A stretch of DNA of 64,000 nucleotides from Leucobacter komagatae (GTDB lineage: Bacteria > Actinomycetota > Actinomycetes > Actinomycetales > Microbacteriaceae), in assembly GCF_000834055.1 (NCBI RefSeq), contig NZ_JXSQ01000002.1:186001-250000 (forward strand). The letters run 5' to 3'. The notes under the pieces are model-generated. The model saw nothing but the letters and a program-made list of their open reading frames with translations. It was not told the DNA's origin and did not search any database. Below, in pieces: positions 37,417 through 44,283 of this stretch (within the stretch, counting starts at the first letter, position 1; every line of letters begins with the position of its first letter). A program made the translations under genes and the position numbers.

Positions 37417-38193
37417 CTAGCGCGGTCGGACGGTAAGGGTCTGCGCGACTGCACCTATTGGACCGCTCACGTCGTGCAGAATGCTCTGCGTGAGCCCAGC
37501 ACCTTCGGGACCAAACGTGACCGTCGTATCGACTCCCGTCCACTCCCCCTCTGGCGCGCGGACGAGGTGGGCGGTGAGGTCAAGGTTCGGGAAGAGAACC
37601 TCATCGGAAGACACACGGGCAGCAATCCCATTTGCGGCATCAACTAGCGCGAGCGCCGCGGCAGTTGCGCTGACCTGCTCCCCTGCGATGAGGGGAACGT
37701 CCGTGCGCATCCAGGCTGTCGCCCGCCCCGGAGTGGCACTCGTTCTGCGCACCTCGAGTGAACTGACAAAGCCACCGGGCCACGCCGACCCGAAGTCCCA
37801 CTCCGAAACCTCGTGCGGCGGGACGATGCTCGTGAGCGTCGTGCCTGCAATGGTGGATGTGTCGTAGGTGTGGCTCAGCCATGCCCGCGCGATCACCGCG
37901 TCGCGACCAGCGTGGGAGACCCGCGCTTCCACAAGCTCAATGGTTCGGCCCGGGCGGAGCGCCGTGATCTCTACATCTACGGCCTCGAGCGGAAGCGTGC
38001 CCAAAATATCGCAGGACAGTCGAGTGAGCTGCAGCTCATTCCGCCCTCTGCTGTCACGATCAACCTCGATCGTGTGCGCGATCAGCCCGATGACCGGAGC
38101 AATGTGCTGCTCGTTCGGATCCCAGCCGCCTCCAACCAGGTCAGTCGGCCGGAAGCACCCGGGGCCCTCACGAGTGAAGTACGCGTCATTCAC
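37417..38193 (-). CDS. acyl-CoA thioesterase-like double-hotdog protein
   Basis: A 258-residue protein of the thioesterase-like superfamily (TesB-type double hotdog). The first hotdog has LTRLSCDILGTLPLEAVDVE and LRPGRTIELVEARVSHAGRD, the N-terminal signature of these enzymes. The second carries TDVPLIAGEQVSATAAALAL and LTAHLVRAPEGEW. They hydrolyse acyl-CoA or bind acyl chains; the natural substrate is not predictable. I chose the GTG at 38193 because AAGGAG lies nine bases upstream. It is convergent with the FAD monooxygenase, with 22 bp between the stops. Confidence 0.8.
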   Translation of the reverse strand: MNDAYFTREGPGCFRPTDLVGGGWDPNEQHIAPVIGLIAHTIEVDRDSRGRNELQLTRLSCDILGTLPLEAVDVEITALRPGRTIELVEARVSHAGRDAVIARAWLSHTYDTSTIAGTTLTSIVPPHEVSEWDFGSAWPGGFVSSLEVRRTSATPGRATAWMRTDVPLIAGEQVSATAAALALVDAANGIAARVSSDEVLFPNLDLTAHLVRAPEGEWTGVDTTVTFGPEGAGLTQSILHDVSGPIGAVAQTLTVRPR

Positions 38194-38434
38194 TACTGCA
38201 GTCTCCTTCTCACACAGCACCCCATCAACTACGAGGCTGACATGGGCGTCGGCAGATCACCCCTCGCACCGTAACACTCCGGCAGCGCGAGAGGCAATGT
38301 TCCTCCCTTCCGCCGGTAGTCGCCGTGAATTCGGCACCGCAGCCCGGGGCGGCCGAGAGCGGGCACTCTGGCAATGCGGTCGACGTAGCAGGAGCGCCCC
38401 AAGCTGTCGCTCCACGCACTCCCGCTGGGAGCTA

Positions 38435-39001
38435 TCAAGCGCTTGTTTCAGTCGACGACCCGTCCTTGCGGGCTCGGTATTCGCGCATCTTGTGGCGGGC
38501 ACCGCACACGTTCATGTCACACCACGACCGACTGCGTGAGCGCGAAGAGTCGTAGTAGGCCCAGCGGCACTCTGGCGCCGCGCACACTTTGAGGCGCGCC
38601 CCCTCGGCCCCCGAACCCCACGTGAGTAGCGCCAGCGTCGCGGCGCCGGCCATATCTTTTGGGTCGGCTAGTGGAATGAGCTCGAGACTGCCGTCCGCTG
38701 CGATCCTTGCACCGCCGACGTGGCGCTGCGCGGCTTCGTTGAATCTTGCGAGCGTTTCGGAGCTTGCCCGGGCACTCAGAAAATCGCGAAGCACCTCACG
38801 CTCCTCCCGCAACCGAGGAAGCGCCGACGGGTCTTCGCCCAGTCGGTATCCCCTCGCGGCGAGCCAGCGCGCAGCACTCTCCGCTTCGCGCAATTCATCG
38901 GTTCCGTGGAGCAATACGGCGGAATTGCATAGCTCGACAACCACCGCAAGGCGCGATTCGCTGCCTTGGGCAACACCGCTGCCAGCGCTCGCCGCGCTCA
39001 T
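38435..39001 (-). CDS. CGNR zinc-finger stress regulator
   Basis: A 188-residue protein of the CGNR/ABATE family. The N-terminal ABATE-like region covers residues 15-120 (ELCNSAVLLHGTDELREAES, LREEREVLRDFLSARAS). The C-terminal zinc-finger HTH has the cysteine pairs CAAPEC and CDMNVC with the conserved RHKMREYRAR tail; here the CGNR core reads CGAR. The family is proposed to bind DNA in stress response, with little direct evidence. Its ATG overlaps the hydrolase stop in ATGA, so the two form one operon. It could be the protein that binds the inverted repeat in front of that operon. Confidence 0.85.
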   Translation of the reverse strand: MSAASAGSGVAQGSESRLAVVVELCNSAVLLHGTDELREAESAARWLAARGYRLGEDPSALPRLREEREVLRDFLSARASSETLARFNEAAQRHVGGARIAADGSLELIPLADPKDMAGAATLALLTWGSGAEGARLKVCAAPECRWAYYDSSRSRSRSWCDMNVCGARHKMREYRARKDGSSTETSA

Positions 39002-39843
39002 GCGATCCGCCACTCGGTGAGCGCCACGAGCAGGGCACCCGGCTGGTCCTCCTGCACGGCATGGCCAGCATCGGGCATCAGGGTCAAACGTGTCTGCAGC
39101 GGGAGGGCCGCCAAGAGCTGCCTGGCATAGTCGACGCTGAGCCACGCATCTTCTACACCCCAGATGACGTGGACCGGGATCGTGATGTCTGCCAGCAGCG
39201 GCTGGAGTTCTTCGCTGTGCTCTTCTCCGCCCTGTGCGTATTGGCGAACGAAGGCCTCTCTTCCACCCGCTCTCGTCCACTGCGCAAGGTAGGTTCGCAG
39301 TGCATCAGCGCGAAGGCCAGTGTGGCTCGCGGAGCGCAGCTTCGCCTCGATCAGGGAGTCCATTGCCCACGGGGGAAGCATCGTGAACACGTCGGGGTGC
39401 CCTTGCACGGCCCGGAAGAACTCGCCGTCGCCCCACCCGGTGACCGATGCTGCGTTAATCAGTGTGAGTGCACTGAACTCCACCCCGTGGAGGAGCATCG
39501 CGCGCAACGCAACCACGCCGCCAACATCGTGCGCGATCACTGCCGGCGCATGCACTCCCCAATGCGCGAGAAGGGCCGCGAGAATCTCAGTCTGGCGAGT
39601 GAGGCTCGTGTCTTCTGCGCGGGACTCTGATTGCCCAAAGCCGAGCATGTCCCAGACGTAGACGGTGTGTCGTTGGGCGAGCGCTGGGACGATATCGCGC
39701 CAGATCGTTGACGAGAAGGGCGTGCCGTGCAGCAATACGAGCGGCGGCCCTGCACCGAACGATGCCCAACGAATGAAGCCGTCTCCCGTGTCCCATCGCT
39801 CTGGCAGCGCCCACTGAATCGCGTGTGTCTGGGTATCTTGCAT
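38998..39843 (-). CDS. alpha/beta hydrolase with Asp nucleophile (haloalkane dehalogenase-like)
   Basis: A 281-residue alpha/beta hydrolase. The oxyanion motif is LVLLHGTPFSSTIWRD and the nucleophile elbow AHDVGGVV places Asp, not Ser, at the active position. The acid is probably in WGVEDAWLS and the base His in PDAGHAVQED. This triad type is found in haloalkane and haloacetate dehalogenases and epoxide hydrolases, so a dehalogenase or epoxide hydrolase role is plausible but not established. TAACCT ends six bases before the ATG and no ribosome site is present, so it is probably leaderless. A perfect inverted repeat covers this promoter. It is followed by the CGNR gene in the same operon. Confidence 0.85.
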   Translation of the reverse strand: MQDTQTHAIQWALPERWDTGDGFIRWASFGAGPPLVLLHGTPFSSTIWRDIVPALAQRHTVYVWDMLGFGQSESRAEDTSLTRQTEILAALLAHWGVHAPAVIAHDVGGVVALRAMLLHGVEFSALTLINAASVTGWGDGEFFRAVQGHPDVFTMLPPWAMDSLIEAKLRSASHTGLRADALRTYLAQWTRAGGREAFVRQYAQGGEEHSEELQPLLADITIPVHVIWGVEDAWLSVDYARQLLAALPLQTRLTLMPDAGHAVQEDQPGALLVALTEWRIA

Positions 39844-39847
39844 ACCT

Positions 39848-39884
39848 GGAGGTTACCACCTATGCAGGTTTGGCGGTAACCTCC
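39848..39884. promoter_or_regulatory. operator over the hydrolase-CGNR promoter
   Basis: GGAGGTTACC (39848-39857) and GGTAACCTCC (39875-39884) form a perfect 10-bp inverted repeat with a 17-bp spacer that itself holds ACCT-ATGC-AGGT. On the minus strand the first arm covers the -10 box (TAACCT) and the second sits where the -35 would be. Confidence 0.7.
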
Positions 39885-39910
39885 TTTGTGTCTCTGGTGA
39901 CGCCTTCGAC

Positions 39911-41077
39911 TCAGTCCAGCTTGGAAGTGGCTCGCAACTCGTCAAACCCCGCGAACATCTCAATGAGCGGCCCGGGCGACCCCGGAGCAAAGAGCAAGTC
40001 GAGACTCTCCGCAGAGTCCGCCGCCGCCTCTGCGGCTCGCGCGAACAGCTCACCCTCGTAGGCCACCAACGCGGCCTCGGTGTCCCCGGGGTAATTCACC
40101 AGCGCAGCAGCAAGGAGCGCGCCGTCATACATGGCAAGATTGGCTCCCTCGCCAGCAAATGGGCTCATCACGTGCGCAGCGTCACCAATGAGCGTCACTC
40201 CCGGAACGCGCTCCCACGTCACCCCAACGGGCATTGCGTGAATCCTCCGCGGCGTCAGCTCGGCGTCAGCATTCGCGACGAGCCCACGAAGCCCCTCATC
40301 CCACCCGGCGAACCGCTCAAGCAGCACTTGCTTCGCCGTGGCGGTGTCAGTGAAATCGATCGAGTCGATCCACGTTTCAGGGACACGGAAGCCGAGGTAG
40401 ACATGCAGCGTGCCGTCCGTCTCGAGGTGATCGAGAATTCCGGTCTCGTCCCGGAACGCAAACAGCATCCCCGCCCCCATCACGGCCGCCTCGACGGGGT
40501 GCAACTCGGCGCCGCGCTCGAGGTTCGCTTCGATAAACGAGATGCCCGTGTAGGCGGGCGCGGCATTGGTGAGCAGAGGGCGAACCTTCGACCAGGCCCC
40601 GTCTGCGCCGATGAGCAGATCAGTGGTGATGCGCTCCCCGTCAGCAAACTCCACCTCACGCCTGCCCGGAACGCCAGGGACGTCGCGCACCCGAACCGCC
40701 TTCTTGCCCCAGCGCACCGCGTCGTCTGGCAGGGAATCGAGGAGAATATCGCGAAGCTGCCCGCGCTTCACCTCAGGCCGGGACATCTCGCCACGGTCCG
40801 CCTCCTCGCGCAGCACGTGGCCGGTGTGATCGAGAATACGCATCGCCTCACCACCGTGATGTATGGCTGCCGCAAATTCATCCCAGAGCCCGGCTGCCCT
40901 GATGGCTTTTTGGCCGTTGTAGTCGTGGATGTCGAGCATGCCGCCCTGCACCCTGGCCTCAGGGCCTGATTCAAGATCAAAGACCGCGGAGGCGATGCCG
41001 TTGACGTGTAGCACCCTGGCTGCCATGAGGCCCCCGAGGCCTCCTCCGATGATGGCGATTGGAAAGTGAGTGCTCAT
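39911..41077 (-). CDS. TetX-like flavin-dependent monooxygenase
   Basis: A 388-residue FAD monooxygenase closer to TetX than to PHBH. It has AIIGGGLGGLMAARVLHVNG, then EARVQGGMLDIHDYNGQKAI with the TetX-like EAR..GG.LD.H...GQ pattern, LIGADGAWSKVRPL, FAGWDEGLRGLV, and LIGDAAHVMSPFAGEGANLA. TetX hydroxylates and inactivates tetracyclines; relatives act on other drugs or aromatics, so resistance must be tested, not assumed. Its ATG overlaps the stop of the upstream TetR gene, giving a tetR-monooxygenase operon under tandem operators. Confidence 0.88.
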   Translation of the reverse strand: MSTHFPIAIIGGGLGGLMAARVLHVNGIASAVFDLESGPEARVQGGMLDIHDYNGQKAIRAAGLWDEFAAAIHHGGEAMRILDHTGHVLREEADRGEMSRPEVKRGQLRDILLDSLPDDAVRWGKKAVRVRDVPGVPGRREVEFADGERITTDLLIGADGAWSKVRPLLTNAAPAYTGISFIEANLERGAELHPVEAAVMGAGMLFAFRDETGILDHLETDGTLHVYLGFRVPETWIDSIDFTDTATAKQVLLERFAGWDEGLRGLVANADAELTPRRIHAMPVGVTWERVPGVTLIGDAAHVMSPFAGEGANLAMYDGALLAAALVNYPGDTEAALVAYEGELFARAAEAAADSAESLDLLFAPGSPGPLIEMFAGFDELRATSKLD

Positions 41078-41814
41078 AGTGCTGTCCTGATGTTCTGGTC
41101 GTAGTGCGAATCTCCGCCGGCGATAACCGGCGGGGTTGGTGTTGCTGCAATACCCGCAAGGAGCGCGTGAATCGCCCAGGCAACTCGCTGGGCAGGACTA
41201 CCCGAGAGCACGGCTTCCATGTGGGCAGCAACATGCGGGGTCTTCTGAGGGTCAACTGACGCGAGGGCCTCGGCTAGCGCAGCCTGCTCCGCAGGCTCGT
41301 CGCGCTGGGTGTCCACTTCGGAAGGGGTTGGCGCACTGTGCTCCGCTGCGTTTGCAGTGACGTAGAGCAGGAGGAGATCAACTCCCCAGGCCGCTCGTTC
41401 AGGCGCGATCCCACCCTCGAGCAGCAGCCCGAGCACGCGATCGTACAGCCCGAAGGCGTTCGGCCCACTTGGCCTAATGACGAGCGCGGACCGCGCCAAC
41501 CCCGGGTAGGTGAAAAGCACCTCAGCATAGGAGCCAAGCAACTCTTCCAATCGCTCTGCCCACGAGCCGCTTGGGCCACTCTCCGGAAGAGAGCCTATGA
41601 GCTCGTCAAGCACTGCCGAATGGAGCTCGGCGGTGTTCGCAACGTAGACATACAGTGACGCCGGGCCGGTATCCAGCTCCTGCGCGACTCGACGCATGGT
41701 CGCCTTTTCCAGCCCCTCCGTTCGCATAATGTCGATGGTTGCCGAGATGATCCACGACCTCGAAAGTGCGGGTTTGGCCGGACGCTCGCGCCGGCTCTGC
41801 GTGCCAGATTCCAT
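41074..41814 (-). CDS. TetR-family repressor of the TetX-like monooxygenase
   Basis: A 246-residue regulator. The HTH region is SRSWIISATIDIMRTEGLEK, then MRRVAQELDTGPASLYVYVA, close to the TetR and tetracycline-repressor C-terminal subfamily type; the ligand domain spans about 90-220. TACTCT ends six bases before the ATG at 41814, so the transcript should be leaderless. A 20-bp palindrome covers that box, which implies tight autorepression of the operon. The monooxygenase substrate is the obvious candidate inducer. Confidence 0.9.
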   Translation of the reverse strand: MESGTQSRRERPAKPALSRSWIISATIDIMRTEGLEKATMRRVAQELDTGPASLYVYVANTAELHSAVLDELIGSLPESGPSGSWAERLEELLGSYAEVLFTYPGLARSALVIRPSGPNAFGLYDRVLGLLLEGGIAPERAAWGVDLLLLYVTANAAEHSAPTPSEVDTQRDEPAEQAALAEALASVDPQKTPHVAAHMEAVLSGSPAQRVAWAIHALLAGIAATPTPPVIAGGDSHYDQNIRTAL

Positions 41815-41823
41815 ACCTTCAGA

Positions 41824-41853
41824 GTAACGAACACGTTCGTTACGAACAAGTTC
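41824..41853. promoter_or_regulatory. tandem TetR operators
   Basis: Site 1 is GTAACGAAC-AC-GTTCGTTAC (41824-41843). It abuts site 2, CGAAC-AA-GTTCG (41843-41853). Both share GAAC-N2-GTTC. Site 1 overlaps the TACTCT -10 box (41821-41826, minus strand) of the operon. Confidence 0.8.
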
Positions 41854-42030
41854 GCTGTTGTCTTTTCTGGTTTGAGCGCGCTCACCCGGGGCACATGACC
41901 ACCGGGGCTACGCACAGGGCGTCACTTCCTCTGCAAAGCACCCCTGCGGGTCACACCCGCCACATTGCGGGTCCACCCCGCCGCGAGCCGGCCTCATCGC
42001 TGGCCTGGCTCAACTCAAGGATTAGATGTA

Positions 42031-42049
42031 TCCTGCATCTATTGCAGGA
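42031..42049. promoter_or_regulatory. MarR-type operator
   Basis: TCCTGCA-TCTAT-TGCAGGA is a perfect 7-bp inverted repeat 21 bp before the MarR-GNAT start. An overlapping weaker repeat TAGATG...CATCTA begins at 42023. Size and position fit MarR autoregulation. Confidence 0.65.
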
Positions 42050-42070
42050 CGCAACCTTTGGAGGGCAACG

Positions 42071-43372
42071 ATGCCTCACACAGAACGAGTCTCCGCGGTG
42101 CGAGCCGATTCGCGGCGGATGGTTCGCGAACTCGGCTTCCTCGACCTCAACCTCGCAGATACGCCGTACCCCCCTTCGGCGGTGCACGCCCTCATCGAGA
42201 TTGACGGCTCACCCGGCATTACGGCCGCGGAACTCGCAGAGCGGCTACTGCTCGACCGCTCGACCGTCAGCCGGATGCTCCGCAAGATCGCTGATGCAGG
42301 CGAAATCCGCGTCGTCACGACCGCCGCGGATAGGCGCCACAAGGCGCTCACGCTCACGCGGGGCGGAATGCGCACGGTCGGAGCGATCCACGCGTACGGC
42401 ACCACGCAGGTCGCCAACGCGCTCGCTCCGCTGAGCGACGACGAGCGGGCGACCGTGGCGCGAGGCATCACGCTCTACGCCGACGCTCTCGCGAGGAGCA
42501 GAAACGAGGGCGCGGCGCGGCCCCAGGCTGCGACCCTCACGATTGACCACTCATTGCGCCCAGGTGACGTCGGCTCGATTGTCTCGCTGCACGCGCGCGA
42601 GTACGCGAAGATCGCTAACTTTGGGATCGAGTTCGAGGCCTTGGTCGCTCGCGATATCGCGGCATTCATCGCGCGGGCTGACCCCCTGTCACACATCTGG
42701 GTCGCCCGCACTGCAGACGGGAACGTGGCCGGCTCGATCGCAATGGATCTCGCCGCTGGGGCATCCGATGCACACCTTCGGTGGTTCATTCTCTCCCCGG
42801 CCTCACGCGGCAGCGGGATCGGCCTGCGGCTGATACGCACGGCGCTCGAGCACGCCGACTCGAACGGGGTCAGCGCGACCCGACTGTGGACGTTCGCCGG
42901 CCTCGACGCCGCCCGGTCGCTCTATGAGAGACACGGGTTTACCCTCGCCGCGGAACAGGTAGGGAGCCGATGGGGAGCGACCGTCACAGAACAACAGTTC
43001 GTGCGTCACGTGCCCCGCGCCAAGCGCAGAAGCCACCTGACGCAGGCACCTGCCGCGCAGCACAGCGCCGATCGAACGCTCAGCTGCCCGTCAGCCCGCC
43101 CAAGAAGGCGTCGGTGTCGCTCGCGATCTCAGCGGACTGCGTGTAGTGAAGGTAGTGCTCACCGGGCAGCGCAACAACCTCGCCCCGATCCACGCTCGCA
43201 GCCTGGCCCTCATGCAGCTCCAACCAGCCGGCCACATCGCCATCGTCCTCCGCAACGAAGAGCAGCACGGGAAGACCGGCGGGGAACGTCGCTCCTCTCA
43301 CGCTTTCGAAGTTCTCAACCGTTCGGTTCATTTCGTCAAGCATGGTGGTTTGGACAGAGTTTCGCGTCGTGA
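42071..43372 (+). CDS. MarR-GNAT fusion protein with an unexpected C-terminal extension
   Basis: Residues 1-150 are a MarR winged helix (AVHALIEIDGSPGITAAELA, ERLLLDRSTVSRMLRKIADA, TTAADRRHKALTLT). Residues about 160-315 are a GNAT acetyltransferase with HLRWFILSPASRGSGIGLRL as the acetyl-CoA loop and DAARSLYERHGFTLAAE. Such fusions sense and perhaps acetylate small molecules. GGAGGG lies five bases before the ATG at 42071. The homologous part ends near residue 318. The frame then runs on for over 100 Arg/Pro/Ser-rich codons, antisense to the next gene's end. A stop in another frame at 43038-43040 suggests a lost frame near residue 320. Confidence 0.82.
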   Translation: MPHTERVSAVRADSRRMVRELGFLDLNLADTPYPPSAVHALIEIDGSPGITAAELAERLLLDRSTVSRMLRKIADAGEIRVVTTAADRRHKALTLTRGGMRTVGAIHAYGTTQVANALAPLSDDERATVARGITLYADALARSRNEGAARPQAATLTIDHSLRPGDVGSIVSLHAREYAKIANFGIEFEALVARDIAAFIARADPLSHIWVARTADGNVAGSIAMDLAAGASDAHLRWFILSPASRGSGIGLRLIRTALEHADSNGVSATRLWTFAGLDAARSLYERHGFTLAAEQVGSRWGATVTEQQFVRHVPRAKRRSHLTQAPAAQHSADRTLSCPSARPRRRRCRSRSQRTACSEGSAHRAAQQPRPDPRSQPGPHAAPTSRPHRHRPPQRRAAREDRRGTSLLSRFRSSQPFGSFRQAWWFGQSFAS

Positions 43373-44054
43373 GCAAGCCCAGCTGTTGCTTCGTCTGCGC
43401 GTCGTGCGGGAGTTCGGCAAACGGGTCGCCAGCCACCGCATTCAATACCCGGAGAATGCCAAGGCTCCGTAGCTCGGCGAGCCCGCTGGTAGATGTTGGC
43501 TCATCCCAACCTGGCTGGCCCGGGACGCTGCTGTCGATGCCGACGAACGCGACGAGCTCGTCCCCGTATGCCTGGCTGTACTCGAGCGCGTAAATCCCCG
43601 CGATCGAATGCCCCATGAGCACGTACCGGTCCACCCCGAGATACTGCAGCGCTTCATGCACCTCCCGCGCAATGTTTTCTGCCGTACGCGGCACGGACGT
43701 CTGGTCGCTCAGCCCCGTACCAAACGGTTCAACCGCGATCACGCGATGCGATCCCTTGAGCTGCGCGATGAGCGGCTCAAAGTCGAGCCCGGGGGCTGCG
43801 GTGCCGAGCCCGGGAAGCAAAACGATCGTCTCTGCCCCCGACCCCGCACTCGCACTCGCCTGAGCCGGCGCGCCGGTGTCAACGACGTTCATCTCGTTCC
43901 CGGCAACGGGAATGAGCGTGCCGTACGGGGTGATCGCCGCGAGGTCGGATTTCGTTGCTACCGCGTTGACGACGGTCGTTGTGCCTAGGAGCACGACGGG
44001 GAGCGCCACGATAGCGCCGACAATCGACAGGGTGATCTTCAGGGGCTTGCGCAT
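43080..44054 (-). CDS. membrane-anchored alpha/beta hydrolase
   Basis: A 324-residue serine hydrolase. Residues 5-30 (ITLSIVGAIVALPVVLLGTT) form a signal anchor, so the enzyme faces the outside or is released. The nucleophile is Ser in GHSIAGIYALEY; the acid is probably in FVAEDDGDVAG and the base in GEHYLHYTQ. The oxyanion region is IVLLPGLGTAAPGLDFEPLI. Substrate unknown. The ATG at 44054 follows AACGAGCATC; upstream in-frame ATGs give only Arg/Cys-rich sequence. The reading frame of the MarR-GNAT gene overlaps its 3' end on the opposite strand. Confidence 0.85.
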   Translation of the reverse strand: MRKPLKITLSIVGAIVALPVVLLGTTTVVNAVATKSDLAAITPYGTLIPVAGNEMNVVDTGAPAQASASAGSGAETIVLLPGLGTAAPGLDFEPLIAQLKGSHRVIAVEPFGTGLSDQTSVPRTAENIAREVHEALQYLGVDRYVLMGHSIAGIYALEYSQAYGDELVAFVGIDSSVPGQPGWDEPTSTSGLAELRSLGILRVLNAVAGDPFAELPHDAQTKQQLGLLTTRNSVQTTMLDEMNRTVENFESVRGATFPAGLPVLLFVAEDDGDVAGWLELHEGQAASVDRGEVVALPGEHYLHYTQSAEIASDTDAFLGGLTGS

Positions 44055-44225
44055 GATGCTCGTTTCTCGGTGGGCCTTGCCGGCCCGGTGCAGTGTTCTT
44101 CCATCAAACCGGGTTGTGGGCCACCGAGGTAGTGCCGCGATGTCACCTCGGGCGGTGACATTTGTCACACGAGCATTCGCCCTGAGATGTCGCCCGCAGT
44201 ACCGCCCGCGCACCCGTGCAAACGC

Positions 44226-44257
44226 CGGGGCCCGGCAGCGTCTGCTGCCGGGCCCCG
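44226..44257 (-). terminator. terminator stem-loop of the second surface-protein gene
   Basis: CGGGGCCCGGCAGC (44226-44239) pairs perfectly over 14 bp with 44244-44257 around a GTCT loop, 27 bp past the surface-protein stop. No U-tract follows. Confidence 0.75.
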
Positions 44258-44283
44258 CGCCACAATATCTGAGGCTACAACTC

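Noticed and set aside
39848-39884. The inverted repeat as a terminator for the TetX-like operon
   Set aside because: The 17-nt loop is long, no U-tract follows on the minus strand, and the arms coincide with the next operon's -10 and -35.
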